A stretch of DNA of 64,000 nt from Glandiceps talaboti (taxonomy: Eukaryota > Hemichordata > Enteropneusta > Spengelidae), in the NCBI RefSeq assembly GCF_964340395.1, contig NC_135557.1, positions 8,003,709 to 8,067,708 of the forward strand, written 5' to 3'. How positions within the stretch are numbered: the first letter of the stretch is position 1; each line of letters begins with the position of its first letter. Shown here piece by piece: positions 27,531-41,216 of this stretch. Position numbers and translations under genes: made by a program. Below the pieces are notes generated by a model, which worked only from the letters and a program-made list of their open reading frames with translations, was not told the origin of the DNA and made no database searches.

Positions 27531-28950
27531 GGACATCACCTCTGAAACTGCATCTTCAATTGTTTCGCTGTGTGATACACAGCTTATTGGAATGACAGGA
27601 GTTGCTTGTGTGTTTGTAAGCATCTAGATCCTGTGGAGGTCTAGTTTTGCATAGATAATGATTTGTTGTATTAGGGATGTATCATAGTTACTGAAGCTTC
27701 AAATGTCACATCATTTGGTACGCATACTCATGATAGTAGAGCACAAAATTCCAACAATACCTTATCTAGAACATAGGCTTAACATTTCATAAAATTTGGT
27801 GGACGCATCGTTGTTATAACAGCACTCACAAGTCTAACAAAGCTTGCTGATGTCACCTTTAATGAGTCCTTTCCTTAGTAAATAATTAAAATTGGCAATA
27901 GCTTAATAAATACAAGCTCGTAATCAACAATACTATATGGTTACAAGGCAATATCTGCTGCTAATCTCAGTCTGGTAGAACATGAATTTAAGAGCAAATG
28001 TCATACAAACCACATTCATATTCTTTCTGTATGTTCGACTTCATAAATTTCAAGGCTCGGGGTATGTTGAAACTGTCCGACTATAAATGGGAAATGCTTT
28101 GATTAAAAGGTGGAATATTCTCTGCAGACCCGATGACAGGATTATGCTTGTTGGACTTACACAGCTAATAATGGATCCAACTAGAATGACCTCTAGAAGT
28201 GAATCTATTTTTGGACTTGATTATTGTGTCAGATCGCGAGAATGTATGCCAGTCAGGTGTCATTAACATCGGATTTAGTGACCATGTGTTACCTTTCTGC
28301 ACTCACAAGGTCACCAAGTTCAAACAAAACACTGTTCGTATTCGATCTATGAAACAGTATAGTAAAGAACGCTTTGTGAAATCTCGGACTGGTCAGAGGT
28401 AATGGAATGTAACATTATAGAGGAAGCTTGGTCTAATTTCAAAACGAAGTTCCTATCTGTTCTAGACATTTTGGCACTAGTCAAGAAGATTCGGCTAAAA
28501 CAGCGATCACATCCGTGGATCACCAGTGACATGATAGACCTCATTAGCCAGAGGGACAAGTAATTTACCAAATTCAGAAGGTCAAAAGATATTTCGGATT
28601 ACAATCAATTCCAATATTATAGAAATCAGGTTAGATATAAGAAAGATAATGCTAAATCACAGTATTATGTAAGTGTTGTTAACAATAATCAGAATCATCC
28701 AAAAAATTATGGAAAATTTCAAAAGATCTTAGCTCTTCTTTAAAATGTAAAACGAAATCCAGTAATATTGTTCTGAATGTTGATAATGGTTTGTGTTTTG
28801 ATAAATTGAAGGTTGCTAATCATATGAAATCATTTTTTTTTACAACGATTGCTTATTCACTTGTTGATAAACTTCTAGCTTTTACCGGTCGCTATGGTGT
28901 TTCCTATATTGTGCAATTTCATCGTTGTAAAGATATCTCGGACAACATTC

Positions 28951-29194
28951 ATTATACGAAAAGTCATATTTGACCATGTCTTTCCATCGGGGTAAATCTT
29001 GAACTGAGGATATGTAAATGTGGTGCGTATGAGACAAAGTGACACCTTTGACTTAATTTACCCACGGTGATCTCTCACCTAGTCAAAAGTGGTACTGCGT
29101 CTTGTACTATCCCAGGACATAGATGGTGGTTAGGTGGGTCACGGGTAGGGTAAAGGTTGGATAAAGGTGGGTAAATTTGAGTTTTCGTATAGTG
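28951..29194 (+). mobile_element. Harbinger-like MITE, copy 1
   Basis: Ends ATACGAAAAGTCATATTT and its complement TTTTCGTATAGTG. About 244 bp, related to 44791-45034 and 62868-63122. It interrupts the retrotransposon. Confidence 0.75.
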
Positions 29195-29572
29195 ATGTTT
29201 GGTGTATCATCTGTTGCAGAAGATCAAATTTATGAGTGACAGTAAAGTGACTGGATTAGACAATATTCCAGCAAGATTTATAAAAGATGGTATTTCGATT
29301 ATCGCCAGACCCCTAGCTCATATTATGAATATATTTATCCATGCGAGCATTTTTCACGATGATTTGAAGAAAGCTAGAGTTGTACCTTTGTACAAAAAGA
29401 AGTGTAAAACTGAAGCTGGTAATTATAGCCATGTGTCTGTATTGAGTATTGTTTCAAAGGTGTTTGAAAGAGTGGTGTACAATCAAATTAATGATTATCT
29501 TGTCCAAAATAGTTTACTGTATGAATTCCAATCTGGTTTTAGGCCCTCTTATTCTACTGATACATGTCTAAT

Positions 29573-31424
29573 TCAGATTTAAACTGAATGCCTTCTGTAA
29601 GGGTGATATTAATGTTTTTGTTCCCACACATCATAATTACTGAAATGCAACAACCTTGTTATAGTAGGGTATTAGTACATGATATACCCCCGAATCTATT
29701 TATATAGTGGAATAGGTGTGGTGGCTTTTGAAATGAAATTATTCAAATTTACAGGGATACGTATACAGACATACGTACATTTACCCAATGCATACAGAAC
29801 AAATGTATGGATTGCTATTGGTATCATTTGATCATAAAGAATTTTAGCTCTATATCTGTGATTTTTGAAGTCCCAGTAAAAGTTAGTTGTCGAAAAAGTT
29901 GTTCAAATGTCCGCTACCTATTCTCAGTGCAGGAAAGCTTGACTCGACTTCACTCCGCCTTCGCGATCCCCTACATACCCACGATATGTACACTATTATG
30001 TACACAAATAATAAACACAATTCAAACCATCGTAACATCGCTAGTATACAGAAATTTTACATAGTGCTTTATGGTAAGTATGATACTAGTCTATACTTTG
30101 ATTCTATACAACTCGTTTATGGCGGCATTACCCTTTATGTAACAAGCAGTTAAAAAAATTCGCGATGCACACCACAATGAGGTGAATTTCCATGGCTCTC
30201 AAGTTCGTTTTCGTTGTTTCTCAAAATATAAAATTCAGATCTGGACAGAAATTTATCGATATAAATTTCAATATACATACCTTTTATACAAGCAACCCGA
30301 ATACTTTGAACAGTCTAGAACAAAGCCAATCAATGTCGGAAAATTGGGGAATATTTGACCCAATTAAACCACTGAGTAGCGATGTGTACACTGTCCAACA
30401 TTGCAACACAGTAACAACATTTACTTATCTCATTTGCATTGTTGTGATAATGTGTTATACGAATAAAAACACGCATTCTGGCTGCAAACTCGCCGTCTGT
30501 ATCAAAAGATTTATATTTAAAAAAAGAGAGAAGAATGTTAATTTTGATCAAAGAAGAGATGGTATGGCAATATATTGGCGAATTCCCTAGCAAGAATTTT
30601 CGGTAGAAAGCTGGAGATTTCACCTGGAAGTTGAAGCTGACCTGGTTTGACCGACGATCTCCTACTGCATGCTGTCAGAAACAGAAATACGCATGAGTAT
30701 CGAAAAGAGTAAAAACAAGATTTTCAATTTTGAAATAGTGAAGAGATGGTATGAAGTTATGTAGGCGAAATCTCCTGTATGATTGCCTGCAGATGCGATC
30801 TTATGGCCAACCACACATGTAATAATAGGAAGTTTTCATAGAAAGTTGTAGCATAGATCTCACGGTAGGCGTTTTTAAGGCCAAGAAAAACAAATTGTTT
30901 TCTGGTGAGTTTGCATCTCTTAAATACCCCACCTCAATCTTCTTTTTTTTCTCATGTTTGTCCAGTCAATGCAGACTGCAGATATACAGGAAAACAATAA
31001 CTCGTCAATTGTTACTTTAGAGAAAACAACTGCACAACTAATCATGAACAATCAAAAACAAATTGCGTCATCACACCACTTAAGGAAATGTTTCCTGACC
31101 AGAAATGACAACTTTCTTTTGTGTGGCCATCACATCTAATTACCAAAAATATGCCAATAACTTATTAAAACTATTAGCTAAATCGATAGTATTTTCAGGA
31201 CAGATGCACCTAGATATCGCAAATGTATGTACCAAATTATATTGAATTTGAAGTTTGCACTCTTGAGATATAGCCTAATTACCGAAAACCATTAATTACG
31301 CAAATTGCTCATTATTATTCATGGATTATTTACCAAAACCTAAACAGTTCTTGCCATTACCCTACAGAACATGTGTACCAAATTTCGTTTGAATTGATAC
31401 AGCCGGTTTTTTTTAGAAAATGGT

Positions 31425-31459
<35 letters not shown>

Positions 31460-31515
31460 TCACACACACAGACATTTCAACCCCTAATACATCTTCTTCC
31501 TTACGGAAGGAAAAG
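29573..31515 (+). mobile_element. Inverted-repeat DNA element (CAGATTTAAACTGAATGCC family), copy 1
   Basis: Left end CAGATTTAAACTGAATGCC then TTCTGTAAGG. The right end near 31495 has CTTCCTTACGGAAGG. It separates two adjoining RT blocks of the host retrotransposon, so the borders are well placed to within about 15 bp. The first 560 bp (with 'aggaaagcttgactcgac' and 'ctacataccc') match 38589-39680 and 61980-62335. The right part contains an inverted copy of the 147-bp AT-rich units and a CA tract. No transposase frame is seen. Confidence 0.7.
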
Positions 31516-31978
31516 GTGATAAAAAAGGGAACCTCATCGGTATGGTTATGTTAGATCTCCAAAAGGACTTCGATATGGTACATCATGATATATTATTAGC
31601 TAAACTTAAATATTTAGGTCTAAGTGAAATTTCAGTACAGTGGTATCTAACTGGTTGGTCGCAAGTCGTTGATGTTGATGGTGTTCAATCAGGATCTAAA
31701 AGAATTCCATGTTGGGTCCCCCAAGGCACAATACTCTGGCCTCTTCTGTTTCTGATATATGTGAATGATATGAAGGCTGTAGTTAAGTGTAAACTTAAGC
31801 TGTATGCTAACGACTCAGCATTTTTGGTATCAGGGAAGGATATATTAGCGATAGAGGAAACCCTGAGTATGGAGTTGACATCCATTAGTGAATGCTTAAC
31901 AGACAATAAGCTATCTTTACATCTGGGTAAAACTGACTCTATTATTTGCCTCCAAGAAACGTTTGCATACAACTTATA

Positions 31979-32955
31979 CCAGATTTAAACTGAATGCCTT
32001 TGGTAAGGGCAAAAATTTGAGATTGACGTTCCTACAGACAATTGTTGGAATACAACAGAACATATGCAATAAGTTATTTTTTCTCATTGATTGTTATTTG
32101 CCCATTGCTGCTAGTGATCTCCTGGGCAACGACAACATGAAATGTGAAGCTTTATAGGACGTTGTAGCATAGCACTCACCGTAGAAAGAGTTGTAATGGC
32201 CAAAAACAATTTTTTTCTGGTTAGTGCCCATCACTTAAGTACCCCCTTCCCGCGTTATTTTTTTCTTCCGTAAACCAATTCAGTCTGCAGATGAAAGGGA
32301 AAACACAAAAATAACTCTCCTTACATTAATTGCCACCAGTGAGGACAACTGCAAAACTAATCACGAACTTTATATCTAGAGTGATTTTAATGCATAACAA
32401 CATTTTTCCTTAAAACTGTAAGCTATAACAACAAATTTTATAGGACATATCTGCTTTGTTATGTTAACGTATGTACTAAATTATATTGAAATTCAAGTAT
32501 GCATTCTTATGAAATATCCTAATTAACGAAAATCATTAATCATGCAAAAAAGTTATAGCCTAAATACCGAAAATAATTAATTATGCAAATTATTCACTAA
32601 ATCTTCAAGCGAAATCAACAACTTTTATTGGAGATATGCACTCTGTTATGTTTAACGTATGTACTAAATTGTATTGAAATTGAAGCATGCAGTTTTAAGA
32701 TATAGCCTAATTCTGCTAAAATAGCAAGAAGCATATAAATCACATTGTTTGGCAAAATTACTATTAAAGTTCGAGAAAATCTTGTGTTGGGGTATTCCGG
32801 TTCATATTAATTAAAGTGGATAAAGATAAAATTTCAATATAGTAATTAAGAACTTTGCTAACTTCATTATTGACTTTAAACAAAACTCTTTTTACCTCCC
32901 GTAAGGGTACGGGAGGTATTAAAAGGGGGATGTCTGTCTGTGTGTCTGTCTGTCC

Positions 32956-32993
<38 letters not shown>

Positions 32994-34306
32994 GTCATCA
33001 TTTTCTAAAAATCGGCTAGCTCAATTGTAATGACATTTGGAATATATAATCTTTAGGCTAATGGCTAGACCTGATTAGGTCTTGAGCCAGATCTGTTAAT
33101 GTTTAATTAGAAAAATTGGCATATTAATGAAATAAACTAATTATGCAATATCTTAAGACTGCATACTTCAATTTCAATATAATTTAGTGTATTCGTTAAA
33201 CATAACAACATACATATGTCCTATAAAATTCGTTGATGTACCTTACAGCGTTAATGAATAATTTGCATAATTAATTATTTTTAGTAATTAGGCTATATCT
33301 CAAGAACGCATACTTCAAATTCAACATAATTTAGAACATATGTTAACTATAAGAAAACATATATGTCTTATCAAGTTTGTTGATGTACCTTACAGTGTTA
33401 ATGAATAATTTGCATAATTAATGATTCTTGGTAATTAGGCTATATCTTACGACTGCATACTTCAATTTCAATATAATTCAGTACATACATTAACCATAAC
33501 ACATTGTTTATGTCCTATAAAGTTAGTTGATGTACCTTACAGTGTTAATGAATAATTTGCATAATTAATGATTTTCGGTAATTAGGCTATATCTTAAGAC
33601 TGCATACTTCAATTTAGTACGTATGTTAACCATAACAAAGCGGATATGTTCTATAACATTTTTGATATTGCTTACAGTTTTAATGAAAAATTTGCATAAA
33701 TAATGATTTTAGGTAATTAGGCTATATCTTACGACTGCATACTTCAATTTCAATACAATTCAGTACATACATTAACCATAACAAATTGTGTATGTCCTAT
33801 AATGTTAGTTGATGTACCTTGCAGTGTTAATGAATAATTTGCAAAATTAATGATTATCGGTAATTAGGCTATATCTTAAGACTGCATACTTCAATTTCAA
33901 TAAAATTTAGTACATACGCTAACCATAACAAAACGGACATGTCCTATAAAACTTTTGATATAGCTTACAGTTTTAATGAACAATTTGCATAATTAATTAT
34001 ATTAGGTAACTAGGTTGTATCTTAAAAATGCAAGCTTAAAATTTCGTATAGTATGATACATATATCAACCATAATAATACGCACCTGTCCTATGAGGTTT
34101 GTTGCTACAACTTTTACCTTTAATGAGTATTTTGAATAATGAACGATATTCAGTAATTAAGCAGTATCATACACTCTTACATACATTAACCTAAGAAAGC
34201 ATGCTTGTCCAAAAACAAAGGCTGTTACCATTGGTTTTTTTTTATTTAATGAGTTATTTGCATAATTAGTGATTCCCTTACAGGAGGCATTCAGTTTAAA
34301 ATCTGG
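31979..34306 (+). mobile_element. Inverted-repeat DNA element of the same family, copy 2, with 147-bp tandem array
   Basis: About 30-bp terminal inverted repeats: CCAGATTTAAACTGAATGCC at the left, its complement GGCATTCAGTTTAAA-ATCTGG at the right. Flanks TTATA and TTATT suggest a short target duplication. Inside are inverted AT-rich units (32450-32710), a hairpin-headed array (32894-34270) with about nine units of near 147 bp, and no coding capacity. It interrupts the retrotransposon tail. Confidence 0.75.
32711..32893 (+). repeat. 183-bp direct repeat (partner 34445-34628)
   Basis: Identical apart from a few bases to 34445-34628. After the repeat, copy 1 runs into the hairpin-headed array, while copy 2 runs straight into 'attttaaatttagttcagg', the sequence that in copy 1 appears only after the array (34310). 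Confidence 0.8.
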
Positions 34307-35317
34307 TTATTTTTAATTTAGTTCAGGTTAATGTTCAATGACTTTTTATGTGTTATCCTCGGTGATTTTTATACCTTGCATTTTAATATGTACACAAATA
34401 AAATTCAATTCAATTCAATTCAATTCAATTCCGTAAAGGTATAATCCTGCTAAAATAGCAAGAAGCATATAAATGACATTGTTTGGCAAAATGACTATTA
34501 AAGTTCGAGAAAATCTTGTGTTGGGGTAATCCGGTTCATATTAATTTAAGTGAATAAAGATAAAATTTCAATATAGTAATTAAGAACTTTGCTAACTTCA
34601 TTATTGACTTTAAACAAAACTCTTTTTATTTTAAATTTAGTTCAGGTAATGTTCAATCAACGTAATAGATCGTCCATATACCCCTTCCTTCCAACATCAA
34701 GATGTTATATATTGTTGGGCCAACCAGGAGACAACTACAACACTCAAGACCACACCTATTTAAAACAGTCTATCATAATACCTTATTAATATCTTCGGAC
34801 AGTTATAACCTATAGCCTGTGCTTAATCATACCTCGTTTACTATTGGAATTACAGACGATTCTCTTGATTTCATCATCATATGCCAAAGTGGAGGAAATG
34901 TTAATTTTTTAGTCTTAATTGAGTTAGTACAGTGGTCCTTACGATGACACCATTCATGCTGTAATCCTAACTTCTTAACTATTTTGGCGTGACATTACAG
35001 ATGAGGAATATAAGCTGTGCAGGAACAAAATTCAAAAAAGGATACAACTGTTGCTCGCGTCTGTCCCTTGCAGAGGGTGGTTTACTAAACAAGTATTGCA
35101 TAAAAGACAGCGTGCGTCCCTGTCATAATTTTGACAAACAAAACAAAGTCATGCATCATATCATGATTGTACATTATATGTGGAATATACCGCGCAGACA
35201 CATGCAGCAATTATACTACAATGTATAAAATACACTCGGAAAGATACAGACACATGCAACAATATTAGCTTGCTGCAGTGTGCAATGTACGATGCAGTTA
35301 ATTAATTTGTAACTCTT

Positions 35318-35560
35318 AGAATTATCCATAAAACTTGGCAAAAAATTCATTGGAATAGGGGAGAGACTGGGCACGTCATTCTCAACTATGAAGGAGGAAA
35401 AGTAGTGACCCTAATGTTCACCCCTGGGGAACTCCTGAGAAAACAGAAGCCAGTCATAGTTAACTCCTTCGACAACAACCCTTTGCTTTCTTCGTATGAG
35501 GTACCGCTAAACGCAATTTTCAACTCGGAACGGATATCAAATGATTTGATTTTACGTTGA
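35318..35560 (+). other. Open stretch of unknown nature
   Basis: About 80 codons are open in one frame (peptide includes WNRGETGHVILNYEGGKVV and SYEVPLNAIFNSERISND), ending with TGA. The opposite strand is also open. No splice pair or family was recognised. It lies 0.6 kb before the ZU5 exon and could be a decayed gene or element. Confidence 0.2.
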
Positions 35561-36113
35561 ACTAACTTTATGCCAGATACTATCAAACGCCTAATAGACA
35601 AATCAAGTTATATCATATCGACTTGACCAGCTTTGTCTCGACACTATTCTTTGTCATTCTTTGTCAAAGAATTACGAAGTTGAGGAATGATATTTGACAA
35701 AACCGTGCTACAAGTAGACGTCTTAAATAAAAGAAAAACTGTTTAAAATATTCATTTTCATTACTTTATTAAAGACAGTTCATATAGCTTTTAATTTTAG
35801 GCAGACGTTTCTATAATTAATCAATTTTACGAATATCACAATACCATATGAATACCAGCTTCAAATGTACAATTTGTTACATACAAAATTATATTTATGA
35901 TAACAAAATACACGTTCCTTATATAGCTTGCTGATATAGTTTTAATTTAAGAAGTCGTAAGTAATGAAGATGAAGATATGTTCAGTGGGTGTACTTCTGT
36001 CCCGACACTTTCATGACTGATGTATCAATATTTTACAACTGCTGCTAGTTTGATTCAATCAGAAAGACGTACATACTTTGATAAATTAATGTACATTTCA
36101 TTTCCATTGTTAG

Positions 36114-37177
36114 ATACTATGGTGCAAAGTCACAGCGCTTCAGAAGAAGGAACGCAGGATTTGAGACTGCCAAAAAGTGGTATTTTTTCTGTTGTGGATG
36201 TTGACCACAGAGGAATGTTAGTTGACGTGCCAAACACAGGAGTATCTCTAGTAATTCTACCAAACTCCGTCAAAGTTGGTCAGACGAAAGAGGTGTTTGT
36301 TGGAGTCACATGGGAAGAAGATGACGTTAACATCTCATGGCAGGATGACATGGCTAGACATGTTAACGTGGAAGGTCGAAGAGTAAGCCCAATCATAGTA
36401 TGCGGTACTCATGGAATAACCTTTGAAAAGCCCATTCTGCTTTCTTTTCCACACTGCTTACACAGTGAAGAAGGATTAACAGTCCTCATCAGTGAGACAG
36501 ATGAGACTGAGCCTGTGTCATGGAAGTCAACTACTTGCAGTAAAGAAAATCTCCATTCAATTGTGATAGGAAAACGATGCATGGTATTCACCCGGCAGTT
36601 CTGTAGATTCACGTGTGCGTGTGACAGAGAGCATGGGGAGCATAGCGCATTGCAGTTAATTCTTCTTCCCTATTATATTCAACCAACGGATAATGAGGCC
36701 AGACTTTTAGTCTACGCAGGTGACGATACTCCTGATAACATACAGGTAATAACACATCCAACAAAGCAACTGACGTATTATGATTCACGTAATAAATACA
36801 ATGTTGTGATTACATCGTGGAAGGGAAAGTGCTTGTGTTAAAGCAATAGTTTCTTCCATCTAATTCTATCTAAATCATACTGCATTGTTCATGTTTTGAT
36901 TTTGATCTTACAGTTTGATAATAACTATACATCAATGGGTTTGATTCATGGCTAAGATATTAACAATATTTCCTTGTATTTCTAGTGCATTGAGGCCAAG
37001 GTACAGAAACTGGGATATTCACAGTGCGATGCTGAAAAAACAGTTCTATTGCACAGCAATGACAAGAGATTAAGTGTTAATGTGGCAAATGTTATAAAGG
37101 GTTGGAAGTGTGTCGGATTAGATAAACTGGTAAAGCCTTAATTTTTTATTGAACTATATTTATATATGCGTGCATGT

Positions 37178-37210
<33 letters not shown>

Positions 37211-38018
37211 ATAACAGAATTGAATTATATGGAGGTTTGTGTTTGCTTCAGGGGAACCGAACGCACTGTACGAGTCAATTGGATTTGGAGATTGGATGGT
37301 CTGTGATTAATATGTTACAGTTGTAACATTAAAATCACCCGCCAATCACTCGACCTTTTAGAAACTGAACAAACAATTAATGAAAAATAAAACAGGCCAT
37401 ACTGTAGTATCTTTTTTTTTCAAAACCAAGTTAGTACAACCACTGACAAGTTACAACGCAATTCCACGTCAATTTCTGGCATTGCTGACATGCCTCAACT
37501 TTAACACGGAAATGCAGAACGTGTGGCAAACCTGTGTACACAGCAAAGTGTTATTTGTGTGCATTGTGCAGTGTACGGATATGTAGTCGGAGCTCTGTTG
37601 GTAGGCTTTTGGCTTTAATTTTAAATCAGTTGCAACAATGTACCATCTTCCCTAAGACATGTACAGACCGACACAACAGAACGTTACAGTGTCTGCACAG
37701 TACCAATTGAAGAAATGTTATTGATTTGTGAAGGAATGATGTGCGTGCAATTATATCAATAAGTAAAACATTTGACACAACACCCCCTATTTCTTTCTAT
37801 AGGTTATCGAAACGTCAGAGTTTTGGTTAGGAAAACGCACAGCCAATGTTTCTTTCTTGTATAGAATGTTACCTGACATATGCGTACGAAGTTTCAGTTG
37901 TAATATCAACGTAAAGGCGCATGGAAAACGAAAATCCAACACGTTTCTCAGGATAAAAAGAAATAATCCAGTTGGTTCATCAGCAATCCAAATATGTGTC
38001 GCCAAAAAAATTATGGAG
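36114..38018 (+). CDS. ZU5 and UPA exons of the ZU5-UPA-DED gene
   Basis: Three exons encode 329 residues from the ATG at 36119. At the end of ZU5, where the self-cleaving relatives carry His-Phe-Ser, this protein reads Arg-Gln-Phe-Cys-Arg-Phe (Q160, F161, C162). The UPA part matches the UNC5 pattern L-x-VY-x(2)-DTP. Exon 3 ends at a good donor (GAG|gtaaga). The domain core is intact and without stops, so the gene appears functional. Confidence 0.85.
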
Positions 38019-41000
38019 GTAAGAGCAGTGTTTAAAGATTGGTGTCAAACTTAGATTAATTTGTACTCGAGTTAGATTTGTTAACACTTAACACATTACC
38101 ACAATTAGGCAAACTAGAAAAATGCCCATTCCAGGGCTCTATAACTCCGGATAATACCGATGTAAAAGCAACAGATTGTATATCCTTTATTTGAATTTGC
38201 CAAAATAGTACTTTAACCTAAAAAAAAAACATTACAGAGGTATAACTAAAAGGTTAACAATAAATCTAATCCTCGCTCTATTCTTGTGTTATAATTTTGG
38301 TTCCGCTTTCCAGACCCCACTTAACTTTTCGTTGCCGACCATAAGCTTTTTTTACGCATTAGAGAAAACAATGATAAAACGCAAACATTTTTTGAAGTCT
38401 CATGAGAAATAGTGGATGCGGAAACTGACATCAACTTAAAAAGACACTCTAAAACTGTTCTCCCAATCTGTAATGGCTGTACATCTGATTTGAAGAAATT
38501 AACAACACAGACACCATTTGGAAAAAAAATGGAAAACCTAAACTGAACACTCATACAACAGAATAAAAATATGATATAACAAAATAAACCACATTTAAAC
38601 TGAATGCCTTCTGTAAGCGTAGTCTTGCAATTTCATTATTTATGCAAGAAATTTAACTCTACATCTGTGAATTTTCAAGTACCAGTGAAAGTTAGTTGTC
38701 AAAAATGTTCTTCAAATTCCCGCTGTCTATTCTCAACACAGGAAAGCTTGTGTTACGAGGCTGAATTAGGCAGCTGCACGATAGTGACCTATATTCAGTT
38801 GTAAACTCAAACCCGCTCGGTCAGCCGTCTCAGAGGTACCAGTATCATAAGACAGTATTCTGTAAATATTACCTTTCGGTTGAATGACATACGATTTGCA
38901 GCAAAGGGAACGATTCAATTGAGCTCCACAATCGATTACAGACGAATATCAAAGTTCTTTCAAGTGTTTGTATTTCAGCCAGACTTGTCCTCGCATCGCA
39001 TCCAAAAACCCGTCGGTCAGCCTCAAGCTCTCCTCGGCCATCTGACAAGTATTTCTTGAGACGAATTCCATTGCTCTTAAATCGCATACGTCATCAACAT
39101 TTTATTTAAAACATTCCGTAATACAAATATGGTTAACAAACAAGTTGTTTACAACAAAAGTTACTCTCTTATCCTTATTAAGTAAATGTTTATCAATTTA
39201 ATTAATTCAGCTCAGCAATAGACAGTTTATTGAACCTTTCCAGAATTCTCTTAGCTAAAAAGCTGTTGATTCAATTGGGACACAATTTATCACTCTGTGA
39301 TGACATGTGACCTCTACTCATTAGGATAGAATAACATTACTTGACCCGGCTCTGTCTCATTAATCAATGTGACCTTATCACTTGTGTTTTCTTGTCAATT
39401 GTAGAATATTGAATAATTACTTGACACAATTGTTTACGATGTGTGACTCGTAACACTTGCCATCCTCGACTTCACTCGGCTTTCGTTGTCCCCTACATAC
39501 CTGGGATATGTACACCCTTTCCCACAGCAAATAATAAACGAAATTCAGTCCCGCATTACATTGCTAATATGCATAAGAAAGTTTGCATACTTCATGGTAA
39601 GCACCGTAACTGATTAACAACTTGAATACAGTGAAGTGATACGGTATTATTGCCCTACCTGGGTAAAGTGCTTACATTCTTGTTTCGGCCGAGATTAACA
39701 GATGCACCATCTGTTCCAAATCCTATAAGTTTCTGCTTCCAACTTTCATCAACTTTGTCACACATAGTTTATGTCGCACTAACACCACCATTGGCATGTG
39801 CGTGTGGAACTTCCTTGTCTCACTAAATTCACCTCGAGTTTACAAATCGGTTTGTCGTCTCACATGTAGACTATTTCACACTCCCGCATAGCTCTATCAG
39901 TATCGCCGTCAATCAAAATAGAAATATTAATTATTTATCTTCGTTTCTGATATCGTTAGCTAAGCCATTCCTAATTCGTCCAGCAGTTGTTCCGATCACC
40001 TCTGAGCATTTGGGAGTCTTATCATGGGTTGGGTTTAATACCGACGCATGACAGTTTTTTCTGAGCAATAACTCGGAAATGGCAGTTCTTGTTTCAAATT
40101 GATCTTTTCAAGCCATCACATTTGAAACATCGTCTGTTGTCTTGTTGCGATTAGCGGGTTATTCACCATTTCCATCACTCATACTGGGTCACTGGGTTAC
40201 TAGCTGGCGAAAAGAAATGTCTTTTATGTCGTTTACTCATTCTGGAACCAGTGGTGGTTCTCTGCTGTGTAGGTACGCGGTCAAACTCTCATGATTTGTG
40301 GAGAGACGTAAAGGTAAAGATTTACCTACACCACCTATTCTAAAATGGAGCGTAACCGGAACCACACATTTTTTTATTAGGCCGTATTATGGCTCTGAAT
40401 CATGGGGAAGTGCAAACGTAACCATATTTAAGGGAAACCTACTTAAATTTGATTAAAAGGGGATTGTTCAACATTTCAGGTAGTGTGATGCAGGTAGTAC
40501 CCTATTGTTCAACTATCTCCATATTCTTGATATTTATGAACAGCTTGTGATCAGACGAAAATCAGATGATATATAATGCGATGAATCACTAATTCTTCAG
40601 AATAAAATCGTTCCATCTATCCATTCATCTAATTATCAATTCACTCATTCACCCAGTCATTCATTCAGTCATTCATTCATTCATTAACAATGTATGTTTT
40701 CTTTCATTTGTTGATATACCACTTATTCACTCTTTCATTTTTCCCATACGTTCATACACTCATTTGCACACACACACACACACACACTCATGTAAAGCCA
40801 AAACATATAACAATAGCTTGTACATGTAATAACTCACACAAATAGTAAAAGAATAGCGTTTTCACAAAAAGCCGCACTTGTTATCAACTGCCAATGCATT
40901 AAATGATTTGAACATACATTATACACTGATGGTGACAAAACCGCGTCTTGTAAAGTTTGTAGTTTTTGATTATTATAATGTGTCATTTAGATAATCAGTA

Positions 41001-41177
41001 GTTCGATGATTAGACATCTTAAGGTTGTAATCTTCCAATATTATAATTTGGTATATTGATGATAACAAAGTGTATATTTCCGATATTGCGTGATGGTGTG
41101 TGTATCAATTTTAATTTTAAAAGATTTAGTAGTACCATACACATCGTGAAATGTGTGTTTGTCTGTCTACGGATGTA

Positions 41178-41216
<39 letters not shown>

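Larger units (their letters stand above)
28150..34431 (+). mobile_element. CR1/L2-group non-LTR retrotransposon, split by three nested insertions
   Basis: Pieces in order: the endonuclease C-terminal part with 'IVSDRENVCQSGVINIGFSDH' (about 28200-28290, frameshifted), a linker to about 28950, RT blocks 'VTGLDNIPARFIKDG', 'ARVVPLYKK' and 'FQSGFRPSYSTD' (29214-29580), then 'VMLDLQKDFDMVHHDILLAKL', 'PQGTILWPLLFLIYVND' and 'LYANDSAFL' (31540-31830), and 'LTDNKLSLHLGKT'. The YADD motif is YAND. The 3' part after 34306 ends in an ATTCA repeat (34400-34430), the usual tail of this group. Insertions: MITE 28951-29194, element 29573 to about 31515, element 31979-34306. Defective copy. Confidence 0.75.

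Noticed and set aside
34986-35112. Possible phase-1 exon after 'gacattacag' (EEYKLCRNKIQKRIQ...)
   Set aside because: Phase would fit the orphan DED exon, but the peptide lacks the DED helix 2-6 pattern and ends in an ordinary stop; no supporting evidence.
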